A DNA stretch of 64,000 bases from an uncultured Lachnospiraceae bacterium (GTDB lineage: Bacteria > Bacillota > Clostridia > Lachnospirales > Lachnospiraceae): contig CAJTVN010000015.1 in NCBI GenBank assembly GCA_910579685.1, positions 1 through 64,000 of the forward strand, written 5' to 3'. Every line of letters starts with the position of its first letter. Position 1 is the stretch's first letter. The position numbers and the translations under genes are program-made. Of this stretch, positions 25,439 through 32,959 are shown piece by piece. Under the pieces are notes generated by a model that did no database searches, was not told the DNA's origin, and saw only the letters and a list, made by a program, of their open reading frames with translations.

Positions 25439-25445
25439 GCATCTC

Positions 25446-25480
25446 AAAACGGGCGGAAGCTGATTCCCGCCCGTTTTTTA
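25446..25480. terminator. Bidirectional intrinsic terminator
   Basis: AAAACGGGCGG at 25446-25456 pairs with its complement at 25467-25477, followed by more T. It serves the lipase-like gene and the aldolase operon. Confidence 0.92.
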
Positions 25481-25491
25481 ATTTGAGAGGA

Positions 25492-26163
25492 TCACCGCTG
25501 CGCCCTGGGCGTTCCGCCCCGCCGGATTCCAAATTTCTCTCTCATGGCAAGAAGCCTTTCAATCTGCTCCCGTGTCAGTGTGTTCTGCTTTCCGATAAGC
25601 TTTTCCGTGATCAACAGAATGTTTGCATAATATTCCATAGTTTCCAGGCGGTAGTATGCCGAATAGGGATCCTCCGCCCAGGTCACCGCCCCATGGTTTG
25701 CCAGAAGTACGCCGTTGTGGGTGTGGCAGTAGGGTGCGATCACCTCCGGCACCTCCTTTGAGCCAAGCTCCGCATAAGGGGCAATGGGCACGTCTCCCAG
25801 GGTAACCACCGCCTCCGCAAGCACCGGAGCTTCCAGTGGTATTCCCGCAATGGCAAAGCAGGTGCAGATGGGCGGATGGGCATGACAGACCGAGCGGATC
25901 TCCGGATTTTCCTGATAGGCGCGAAGATGCATCTTAAGCTCCGAGGAGGGCTTACGGTCTCCCTCCAGCACATTTCCCTGTAAATCTACCTTAACCAGCA
26001 TTCTCTTCTTCATATAGCCCTTGGAGACTCCCGTGGGTGTGGCCCATACCTCGTTCTCCCCGATCCTGACGGAAATATTTCCGTCATTTGCCGCCACAAA
26101 GTTTCTCGCATACATGCGCCGGCCGATATCAATAATCGCCTTTTTGGCTTCTTTCTGTGTCAT
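25492..26163 (-). CDS. Class II aldolase (FucA/AraD family)
   Basis: 223 residues. Zinc-dependent aldolase of the L-fuculose-phosphate aldolase family: FVAANDGNISVRIGENEVWA, ATPTGVSKGYMKKRMLVKVD, catalytic Glu and His in PSSELKMHL, and metal ligands CHAHPP and the later LLANHGAVTW. The ATG overlaps the mtnA stop by four bases (ATGA). With mtnA it matches the isomerase-aldolase pair of the 5-deoxyribose/methylthioribose salvage route (DHAP shunt), which gives dihydroxyacetone phosphate plus an aldehyde. True fuculose metabolism is less likely because no fucose isomerase or kinase is nearby. Confidence 0.88.
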   Translation of the reverse strand: MTQKEAKKAIIDIGRRMYARNFVAANDGNISVRIGENEVWATPTGVSKGYMKKRMLVKVDLQGNVLEGDRKPSSELKMHLRAYQENPEIRSVCHAHPPICTCFAIAGIPLEAPVLAEAVVTLGDVPIAPYAELGSKEVPEVIAPYCHTHNGVLLANHGAVTWAEDPYSAYYRLETMEYYANILLITEKLIGKQNTLTREQIERLLAMREKFGIRRGGTPRAQR

Positions 26164-27260
26164 GAATTCCGATTTCCTTTCTCTTTTTTCCTGCGGATCT
26201 CCAATAAGGATTCCGTAAACGGTGCCCTTGCAATTCCGTATTCCGTCACAATCGCAGTGATCAGGTCGTGATCCGTCACGTCAAAGGCCGGATTAAACAC
26301 CTTGACCCCCTCCGGAGCCATCCGCTCCTTATACCACATTTCCGTCACCTCCCGGGCCGGGCGCTGCTCGATCTCTATCTGCTCTCCCGTCGGGGTATCA
26401 TAGTCAATGGTGGAGGTGGGGGCACACACATAGAAGGGAACGCCGTACCGCCTTGCCACGGCTGCAACAACCGAGGTTCCGATCTTGTTGGCGGCATCCC
26501 CGTTGGCAGCCACCCGGTCACAGCCCACAAACACGGCGTTGACCCAGCCGTTCTTCATCACCATGGCGGACATATTGTCGCAGATCAGCGTCACATCCAC
26601 CCCGGATGCGTGAAGCTCGTAGGCGGTCAGCCTTGCTCCCTGAAGAAGGGGTCTGGTCTCGTCCGCAAACACGCGAAAATGGTAGCCTCTCTCCTGTCCA
26701 AGATAAATGGGAGCCGTGGCTGTCCCGTATTTGCTGGTGGCAAGCTGTCCCGCATTACAATGGGTCAGGATTCCGTCTCCCGGCTTTACAAGGCTTAACC
26801 CAAACTCTCCGATGGTTTTGCAGACCCAGGTATCCTCCTCCTTGATGGCAACAGCCTCTCTGTGCAGCAGCTCCACCACCTCCTTTACCGGCTTTCCCTC
26901 TTCCCTTCCCGCTTTCAGGCACAGAGCCTCCATCCGGTTCAGCGCCCAGGAAAGATTCACCGCCGTAGGGCGGGCGGAATTCAGATAATCCTTCTGCTCT
27001 TTGAATTTCTCGTAAAATTTCTCAAAGGCAGTCTCGCCCGCAAAGGCCTTTGCGAGAACATAAATACCAAAGGCTGCCGCAACCCCGATTGCGGGGGCTC
27101 CCCGAACCTTCAGCAGATAAATGGCATCCCAGATCTCCTTTGCCGTATGAAGCCTTATGATTTCGGTCGTTCCCGGCAGTTTGGTCTGGTCAATGATAAC
27201 GACACTGCTGTCATTATCATCAAGTTCCACGGTTTCATACTCCATAATGTTTTTGTTCAT
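26160..27260 (-). CDS. mtnA: S-methyl-5-thioribose-1-phosphate isomerase (MtnA) or 5-deoxyribose-1-phosphate isomerase
   Basis: 366 residues. Related to eIF2B but with the isomerase signatures: KVRGAPAIGVAAAFGIYVLA, catalytic Cys in LTHCNAGQLATSKYGTATAP, catalytic Asp in VGCDRVAANGDAANKIGTSV, and VAARRYGVPFYVCAPTSTID. The start at 27260 has GGAGGAG upstream. The upstream small gene overlaps it by four bases and the downstream aldolase gene by four bases, so the three are tightly coupled. No MTR kinase or nucleosidase is in the window. Confidence 0.92.
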   Translation of the reverse strand: MNKNIMEYETVELDDNDSSVVIIDQTKLPGTTEIIRLHTAKEIWDAIYLLKVRGAPAIGVAAAFGIYVLAKAFAGETAFEKFYEKFKEQKDYLNSARPTAVNLSWALNRMEALCLKAGREEGKPVKEVVELLHREAVAIKEEDTWVCKTIGEFGLSLVKPGDGILTHCNAGQLATSKYGTATAPIYLGQERGYHFRVFADETRPLLQGARLTAYELHASGVDVTLICDNMSAMVMKNGWVNAVFVGCDRVAANGDAANKIGTSVVAAVARRYGVPFYVCAPTSTIDYDTPTGEQIEIEQRPAREVTEMWYKERMAPEGVKVFNPAFDVTDHDLITAIVTEYGIARAPFTESLLEIRRKKEKGNRNS

Positions 27261-27436
27261 CGCTTTCTCTCCTCCAACGCCTCCATAGTCACAAAAATAA
27301 TACATAGAAAAACAGCAAAGAAGGATACTGTGGCTTCCATCCGTCTTGTGATACGCCTGACTCTTTTCCGAAGCCTTTTTTCTCTCTTTTTTGCCAGTTT
27401 CCTTTTCACTTTTTCCTTTTTTGACGCCTCTGACAT
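27257..27436 (-). CDS. 59-residue basic single-span membrane protein
   Basis: Starts MSEASKKEKVKRKLAKKREK at 27436 with GAGGGG upstream. A lysine/arginine-rich N-terminal half (KREKRLRKRVRRITRRM) is followed by one membrane span (ATVSFFAVFLCIIFVTMEAL). It overlaps mtnA by four bases (ATGA) and follows ybaK by 19 bases, so it is part of the operon. No family is recognised; positive-inside topology puts the basic half in the cytoplasm. Confidence 0.6.
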   Translation of the reverse strand: MSEASKKEKVKRKLAKKREKRLRKRVRRITRRMEATVSFFAVFLCIIFVTMEALEERKR

Positions 27437-27455
27437 ATCTATTGACCCCTCAAGT

Positions 27456-27944
27456 CTACATTTCCTGACAAATATCCGCATACTCTCCCCTGCAGGCCGC
27501 AAGAAAATCTCCGGGTCTTAATTCAATCTGAGACCCGATTCTCCCGCCGCTTATGACAATTGTCTCCTGCCGTCCGGCACACTCATCCAGTCTCGTCACA
27601 TACTGCTTCTTCATTCCCACAGCCGTACACCCGCCCCGGATGTAGCCCGTAATGCCGTTGATATCCTTCACAGGAATCATGGCAACAGATTTTTCTCCCA
27701 CGGCTCTGGCCGCCTTCTTCAGATCCAGCTCCCGATCAACGGGAATCACGAATACAAAATAATCTCTGCCGTTTCCCCGGGTGACAAGAGTTTTGAAGAC
27801 TTTTTCATGGGGAAGAGAGAGCTTGTCCGCAATCTGAATACCGTCAATAAACTCATCGCACTCATAAGTATAATGAGAAAAGGGAATCTTCTCCCTTTCC
27901 AGAATACGCATGGCGTTGGTCTTAATCTCTTTGCTCTTTGACAT
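27456..27944 (-). CDS. ybaK: Cys-tRNA(Pro)/Cys-tRNA(Cys) deacylase, YbaK/EbsC type
   Basis: 162 residues from ATG 27944 (MSKSKEIKTNAMRILEREKI); the longer frame has no ribosome site. The family's editing-domain features are visible: HEKVFKTLVTRG, AARAVGEKSVAMIPVKDING, GYIRGGCTAVGMKKQY with the conserved GGC, and the last strand TIVISGGRIGSQIELRPGDF. It frees mischarged cysteine from tRNA(Pro). It leads the operon with the small membrane protein, mtnA and aldolase; a functional link is not obvious. Confidence 0.92.
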   Translation of the reverse strand: MSKSKEIKTNAMRILEREKIPFSHYTYECDEFIDGIQIADKLSLPHEKVFKTLVTRGNGRDYFVFVIPVDRELDLKKAARAVGEKSVAMIPVKDINGITGYIRGGCTAVGMKKQYVTRLDECAGRQETIVISGGRIGSQIELRPGDFLAACRGEYADICQEM

Positions 27945-28036
27945 AATCCGTCTTCCTCCACTGTCAGGATCTTTCGTTTCCTCGATTGTAACATAGATTC
28001 CGGTATAACTCAATGAAGGCTTTCATACCTCTTTTC

Positions 28037-30598
28037 TTACACCTCCGCCACCCGCAGCCTCTCAATAATACTTTTTTTACACAGCACATGATAGCAGATC
28101 ACCGGAAGCGCTACCACCACTGCCGCAATTACAGGAACGCTGGCTATTAGGGGCAGAAATCTGATTTTCCATACAAAATAATTCATATTCCTTCCGATCA
28201 GCCAGACCAGTCCCCAGCTGATCCCGTTGCCCACCGTGGCCGTGATGGCCAGGGTGAAGATTCCGTACCAGATGCCCTCCATGATCAGCATGCCTTCCAG
28301 CTGCTTCCCTGTCATCCCAACCGCCTGCATCATGGCAAACTCCTGCTTTCTCGCAAGGATGCCGGTGATCATGGCATTAATCAGGTTCAGCACACCGATA
28401 AATCCCAGGACTGCGCCAAGGAGACCGCCCACGACCGTAAACACTCTATTCAGATCGGAGAATTCCTTTTTGAGGCTTTCCTTGGTAATCAGGGTAAGCT
28501 CCGGGTTCCTTTCGCTGATCAGCCTTTCAATAGCCTGCGATACCTGCGCAGTCTTTTCCTCCTCCACGGTAAGGCAGGCATGAAGCGCTCCCTGTGTCTC
28601 GAAAAGCTCGTGAAAATCCTTCTCTCCCAGGAAAATTCTTGTCCCGACGCCGGGATAGTAACGGGTTCCCGCTCCGTCACTGAGTCTTGCAACCGCCATG
28701 ATCCGGATCTCCTTCTTCGTATCCCACTGTCCGGTCCTATAATTATAATATCCTAAGGCGATCTGATCTCCCAGGGACAGCCAGTCTTCGTCATTCCAGG
28801 TAAGCAGTACCCCGTAACCGCCCGCTTTCAGCATCTCCTCGTCCAGATTTCCCTGCGTGACTTCCAGACAGGAGAACAGCTCTTCCTCCGCACTGAAGCA
28901 ATCCGCTCTTGCTACCTTCTCTGAAAGTGATTCCTCCACTTCCTGGGACAGATACGGTTTATCTGTCAGTTTTTCTCTGTAGATTCTTTCAAATCGTTCA
29001 AGCACCTCTCCGGAAAGCTCCAGCTCCCCGCATTTTGACCACACACTGCGTATCTTTGTCACGCCGTCTATGGCCGAGAGCTCCTCCACAATCGCCGGTG
29101 TGAAAGCCTCAAAGTCATGGTAGGAATAAGACATGTTCACCGTGCAGGCATGGGTCAGCTGCATATCCGATATCAGATAGCTCTTCACATACTCGTCAAA
29201 GGAAAACCCCTTAACCAGACAGTAGGTTCCGTTTAACAGGATCAGAGACAGGGACAGGGAAGCGATGACCACTGCGGCCTTCTTCCTGTTTCTTCCCATA
29301 TTCGCCATGGCAAGGCGAAGAGCCGATACCCTTGCGGTCCTCTTTTCCTTCCTTCTGTACTGTGTGCTTTCCACATAGCGCACAGCCTCGATTGCCGACA
29401 CCTTAGCGGCAAGACGGCAGGGCCTGATGCTGCTTAAATATACCACCGCCAGGGCAAAAACGGCACTCCCCGCAAAGATAGAGGGATTCAGCGAAACAGG
29501 CGTCATGATATTTCCCAGATTCATAATCCTGTACATGACAGGAATAATTCCCTTTCCCACAAACCAGCCGAGGAAAAGCCCCAGCGGGATCCCCGCCGCC
29601 GAAAGAAGCAATGCCTGCCTGTGAACCATGCCCCTTAACTGCCTTCCCGTGGTGCCTATGGTTTTCAGCAGTCCGTAATAACGGATATCCGAGGTGACAT
29701 TGATGTAAAAAATATTGTAGATGATCAGATATCCGGCCAGAGTAATAATAAAAAGGATCCCCGCCATCATCATCATGGTAAAGCCGTCCACCTCAGATGC
29801 GGTGTATGCCCAATTCACGCTCTCTTCTATCTCGCCTTCGGCAAAGCCCGCTCTCATTGCCAGCTCATGTACCTGAGTCTCAATGTCATAGGACGAATCA
29901 AACCACACCTGCACCTGGCACAGCCCCTCCTGATTTATATTTCCCTGTTCGCTGCGCTCCCGGTAGGTTTTGGAGGATATGTCGATATTTTCATAAAGCC
30001 ATTCCTGCGATACCCAGAACTCCTGGGCATGGGCCGCATCATTGGAGAAATAGTAACCGGAAAGCACAAATTCCTCGACAATATACTTTTCTTGCCCCTC
30101 CGCATCATGGGTGCGCAACGTTATCGGCACCCTCACGCCAAGCTCCATAGGGATGCCGAGCGCATCCAGAACCTTGCTGCTGGCCACGCATTCCTTTCCC
30201 TGCGCCGGCATCCTTCCCTCCTCCGGATAGCAGAAGGACCACCTGGCTAAATCGTCCTCGGCATAGCGCACCTCGGTCTGGATGGCGGCCAGTTCCGGAT
30301 TCATTGCAAAGCCCGCAAAGATGTCATAGGAGATATCCCGGCAGCCTCCCGCTTCTTTTATCCGCTCATATTCTTCCAGTGTCAGTGTCTTGAATCCGCC
30401 GTGAGCGCTGGTTCCGACCTGTCTCATGGTAGATTCTTCAATGGCTCGCACAAGCGTGCTCCCCACGGTAAATACCGCCGTAAAAAGAAGGGCTGTCAGG
30501 GCGATTGCGAGAATGGCTATAAGATTCTTTTCCCGCTTTTCCCTCATGGTCCGCCAAGACAGCTTACTTATGACCTTCCGGTTTGCCACCCGCTTCAT
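28037..30598 (-). CDS. FtsX/MacB-type ABC transporter permease
   Basis: 853 residues. One N-terminal span (NLIAILAIALTALLFTAVFT), a large extracellular region (about 50-270), three spans (about 275-390), a second span near 440, a second extracellular region, and three final spans (VVGGLLGAVLGFIGVLNLIN; FTLAITATVGNGISWGLVWL). Both FtsX domains have the loop signature: RYYGLLKTIGTTGRQLRGM and KQEFAMMQAVGMTGKQLEGM. Such permeases with a two-component system usually handle antimicrobial peptides or signal their presence. Its start overlaps the ATPase stop by four bases. Confidence 0.9.
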   Translation of the reverse strand: MKRVANRKVISKLSWRTMREKREKNLIAILAIALTALLFTAVFTVGSTLVRAIEESTMRQVGTSAHGGFKTLTLEEYERIKEAGGCRDISYDIFAGFAMNPELAAIQTEVRYAEDDLARWSFCYPEEGRMPAQGKECVASSKVLDALGIPMELGVRVPITLRTHDAEGQEKYIVEEFVLSGYYFSNDAAHAQEFWVSQEWLYENIDISSKTYRERSEQGNINQEGLCQVQVWFDSSYDIETQVHELAMRAGFAEGEIEESVNWAYTASEVDGFTMMMMAGILFIITLAGYLIIYNIFYINVTSDIRYYGLLKTIGTTGRQLRGMVHRQALLLSAAGIPLGLFLGWFVGKGIIPVMYRIMNLGNIMTPVSLNPSIFAGSAVFALAVVYLSSIRPCRLAAKVSAIEAVRYVESTQYRRKEKRTARVSALRLAMANMGRNRKKAAVVIASLSLSLILLNGTYCLVKGFSFDEYVKSYLISDMQLTHACTVNMSYSYHDFEAFTPAIVEELSAIDGVTKIRSVWSKCGELELSGEVLERFERIYREKLTDKPYLSQEVEESLSEKVARADCFSAEEELFSCLEVTQGNLDEEMLKAGGYGVLLTWNDEDWLSLGDQIALGYYNYRTGQWDTKKEIRIMAVARLSDGAGTRYYPGVGTRIFLGEKDFHELFETQGALHACLTVEEEKTAQVSQAIERLISERNPELTLITKESLKKEFSDLNRVFTVVGGLLGAVLGFIGVLNLINAMITGILARKQEFAMMQAVGMTGKQLEGMLIMEGIWYGIFTLAITATVGNGISWGLVWLIGRNMNYFVWKIRFLPLIASVPVIAAVVVALPVICYHVLCKKSIIERLRVAEV

Positions 30599-31275
30599 GC
30601 TCTGTCACCTCCCGTAACGATCCGTCCATCCTCGATTCTCACGATCCGGTTCGCCATCTGGGCGATCTCCTCATTGTGGGTAATCATCACAATTGTCTGC
30701 TCAAATTTTTTTGCCGTCACCTTGAGCAGTCCCAACACATCCTGGCTGGATCTGGAATCCAGGTTTCCCGTTGGCTCATCCGCCAGAATGATCGCCGGTT
30801 TCGCCGCAAGGGCCCTTGCGATGGCGACCCGCTGCTGCTGCCCGCCGGAGAGCTGGGAGGGCAGAGCGTTTACCTTGCCCTCGATCCCCAGAGTCTTTAT
30901 AATCTTATCCACATAGGAGATATCCACCTCGTTTCCGTCCAGCTGCACGGGGAACACGATATTCTCATACACGTTGAGCACCGGCACCAGATTGTAGCTT
31001 TGAAAGACAAAGCCGATCTTCCGTCTCCTGAATATGGCGAGGGCATCCTCCTTAAGCCCGGAAATGTCCTTTCCATCCACCACCACACTGCCCTGTGTGG
31101 GATAGTCCAGACCTCCCAGCATGTGCAGGAGCGTGGATTTCCCGCTGCCGCTGGTTCCTACAATGGAAACAAATTCTCCCTGTTCCACCTTAAGGTTTAC
31201 GCCATCCAGAGCCTTCACAAGGCTTTCTCCCTGGCCGTAATATTTTTTCAGGTTCTTTGTCTCTAATACTGTCAT
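30595..31275 (-). CDS. ABC transporter ATP-binding protein (MacB/BceA type)
   Basis: 226 residues. Walker A GTSGSGKST, signature LSGGQQQRVAIARALAAKP, Walker B IILADEPTGNLD, and the H-loop TIVMITHNEEIAQMAN. The start at 31275 (MTVLETKNLKKYYGQG) has GGAGG upstream; the 16-codon extension is not needed. It pairs with the permease that follows. Confidence 0.95.
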   Translation of the reverse strand: MTVLETKNLKKYYGQGESLVKALDGVNLKVEQGEFVSIVGTSGSGKSTLLHMLGGLDYPTQGSVVVDGKDISGLKEDALAIFRRRKIGFVFQSYNLVPVLNVYENIVFPVQLDGNEVDISYVDKIIKTLGIEGKVNALPSQLSGGQQQRVAIARALAAKPAIILADEPTGNLDSRSSQDVLGLLKVTAKKFEQTIVMITHNEEIAQMANRIVRIEDGRIVTGGDRA

Positions 31276-31296
31276 ATACGCAAAACCTCCGATAAA

Positions 31297-31337
31297 GATA
31301 AAAAGTAAAGCGGCGAAAGCCATTGCCCCGCCGCTTT
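31297..31337 (-). terminator. Hairpin with T-run between kinase and ABC genes (possible attenuator)
   Basis: AAAGCGGCG at 31329-31337 (minus) pairs with its complement at 31307-31315 and is followed by ACTTTTTATC. It lies after the histidine kinase stop and only 22 bases before the ATPase start. It may separate the two-component genes from the transporter or attenuate transporter expression. Confidence 0.55.
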
Positions 31338-31404
31338 CTGTTTACCAATATAACAGGAGAACCTTTCCCCTTGCTTTCCGGAATCTAACGCTTTTGAAAG
31401 AATC

Positions 31405-32241
31405 TCATTCCCCATTCCTCGCCATATAAAAGTAAAAAACGCTTCCCCTTCCCTTCTCTGAACGTACTTTCACATAACCGCCCTGTTTTTCGGCGATCTC
31501 CCGTACCAGATAAAGACCGATTCCGACGCCCGGCTCCTGGGATACCTCCCTTCCTCTGTAAAACCGTCCGAAGATCTGGGCCTGTTCCTCCTCCCCGATT
31601 CCGATTCCCTCATCCTTCACAAAAACGGCCGTAAACATTTCATACCCCGTCACGCCTATCTCAATCCTGCTGCCTGCAGGGCTGTACTTCACCGCATTAT
31701 CCAGAAGATTTCCTATCGCTTCCTCGGTCCATTTCCGGTCAAAGCAGGCCTCTTTGTCCGTCCCCTCAAAGCTTACGATGATCCGCTTTTTCAAAGCCGC
31801 ATCACTGATCTGCTCCATAGCCGCCCGGAGCACAGGCTCTATGGGCTGAACCTTTGGATGGAGAACCAGAAGCCCGCTCTCAAGACGGGAGGATTTGAGC
31901 AGGAATCGAATCAGAAAATCCAGCTTTTCCGACTGGTCGCTGATCTTGTTCACGATTGGCATCAGCTCCGGATCCTTCTCCTTTTCCCGGAGAAGCTGGG
32001 AATAGAGCAGGATATTGGCAAGAGGCGTCCTGGTCTGGTGGGAAATGTCAGAGATCAGCCTTCTCACCCTTTCCTGTTCCTCCCTGACCCGCTTTTTTGA
32101 CATCTGGGAGGCCGTAAGATACCGCTTCCATCTGGTTTCCAGACGGGAGAGCCTGGTCTCATTGTAGTCACGCTCCTCGAAGGTCCCGTTTATGGCCTGA
32201 TCCAGCATCTCCTCCAGCCTTGTCATGGTGCCTCTTCCCAT
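31405..32241 (-). CDS. Soluble sensor histidine kinase without membrane spans
   Basis: 278 residues from ATG 32241, which has AGGAGGAAA upstream; the frame is open further, but that part overlaps the response regulator gene in another frame. The H-box is VRRLISDISHQTRTPLANIL (His at about 72), the N-box NLLDNAVKYSP, G1 VKDEGIGIG and G2 GVGIGLYLVREI. All catalytic boxes are intact, but there is no hydrophobic span and the region ahead of the H-box is only a helical linker. The kinase must sense a cytoplasmic cue or take its signal from the ABC transporter (inference). It lies 55 bases after the response regulator. Confidence 0.92.
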   Translation of the reverse strand: MGRGTMTRLEEMLDQAINGTFEERDYNETRLSRLETRWKRYLTASQMSKKRVREEQERVRRLISDISHQTRTPLANILLYSQLLREKEKDPELMPIVNKISDQSEKLDFLIRFLLKSSRLESGLLVLHPKVQPIEPVLRAAMEQISDAALKKRIIVSFEGTDKEACFDRKWTEEAIGNLLDNAVKYSPAGSRIEIGVTGYEMFTAVFVKDEGIGIGEEEQAQIFGRFYRGREVSQEPGVGIGLYLVREIAEKQGGYVKVRSEKGRGSVFYFYMARNGE

Positions 32242-32296
32242 TGCTTTCCTCCTGTTTCCGCAGAGGCCTGTTTTTACGCTCCGCCTCTCTGCCCCG

Positions 32297-32959
32297 TCAG
32301 ACTTTCCAGATATATCCCTTTCCATATACCGTCTGCAGATGGCCGTCCGCTCCCTCCCCCAGCTTGTTCCGCAATCGATTGACCGCCACGGACAAGGCAT
32401 TTTCATCCACGTATTCCGCTCCGTCCGTCCATATCCTGTCCACCAGCTGTTCCCTGCCAAGCACCTGATTTCTGTTTTCCACCAGAAGGTGCAGGAGCTT
32501 CTGCTCGGTTCTGCTGAGAATAATCTCCTCCGCTCCCCTGAAAAAACGCATCTCCTCAAAGGAAAAGGACAACTGCCCGAACCGCCACGTCCTCTTTCCC
32601 GCACTGCGCAGAGCTTTATCAATTCTCGCCCGCAGCACCATGAGGCTGAATGGCTTTGTGATATAGTCCTCCGCCCCCAGCTCAAGTCCCCGCACCTCGT
32701 CCATCTCCCAGTCGTTGGCCGTAAGGATGATCACCGGGATATCGCTCTGCCTTTTTATCCTTTTGAGAAGCTCATAGCCGCTTCCGTCTGGAAGATTCAG
32801 ATCAAGCAGCACCAGATCAAAATCCGCCCCCTCCTCAAAGGCGTGCAAAGCCTGCCCAAGCTGTGCGCAGAGCGTAAATTGCAGATCCTCTCTCTGCAGT
32901 GCGAGCGCTATTCCCTCCCGCAGCCCCTCATCATCCTCTACCACCAGTATCTTCTTCAC
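32297..32959 (-). CDS. OmpR-family response regulator
   Basis: 220 residues. Receiver domain VKKILVVEDDEGLREGIALA with phosphoacceptor Asp in LVLLDLNLPDGSGYELL and the conserved Thr/Lys (IILTAND; YITKPFSLMVL). A winged-helix DNA-binding domain follows (LLHLLVENRNQVLGREQLVD, VAVNRLRNKLGEGADGHLQT). The start is GTG at 32959, overlapping the glgX stop by four bases (GTGA), so it is translated from the glgX mRNA. Confidence 0.94.
   Translation of the reverse strand: MKKILVVEDDEGLREGIALALQREDLQFTLCAQLGQALHAFEEGADFDLVLLDLNLPDGSGYELLKRIKRQSDIPVIILTANDWEMDEVRGLELGAEDYITKPFSLMVLRARIDKALRSAGKRTWRFGQLSFSFEEMRFFRGAEEIILSRTEQKLLHLLVENRNQVLGREQLVDRIWTDGAEYVDENALSVAVNRLRNKLGEGADGHLQTVYGKGYIWKV

Noticed and set aside
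27746..27994. Alternative minus-strand frame over ybaK
   Set aside because: Overlaps the well-supported YbaK gene and shows no family features.
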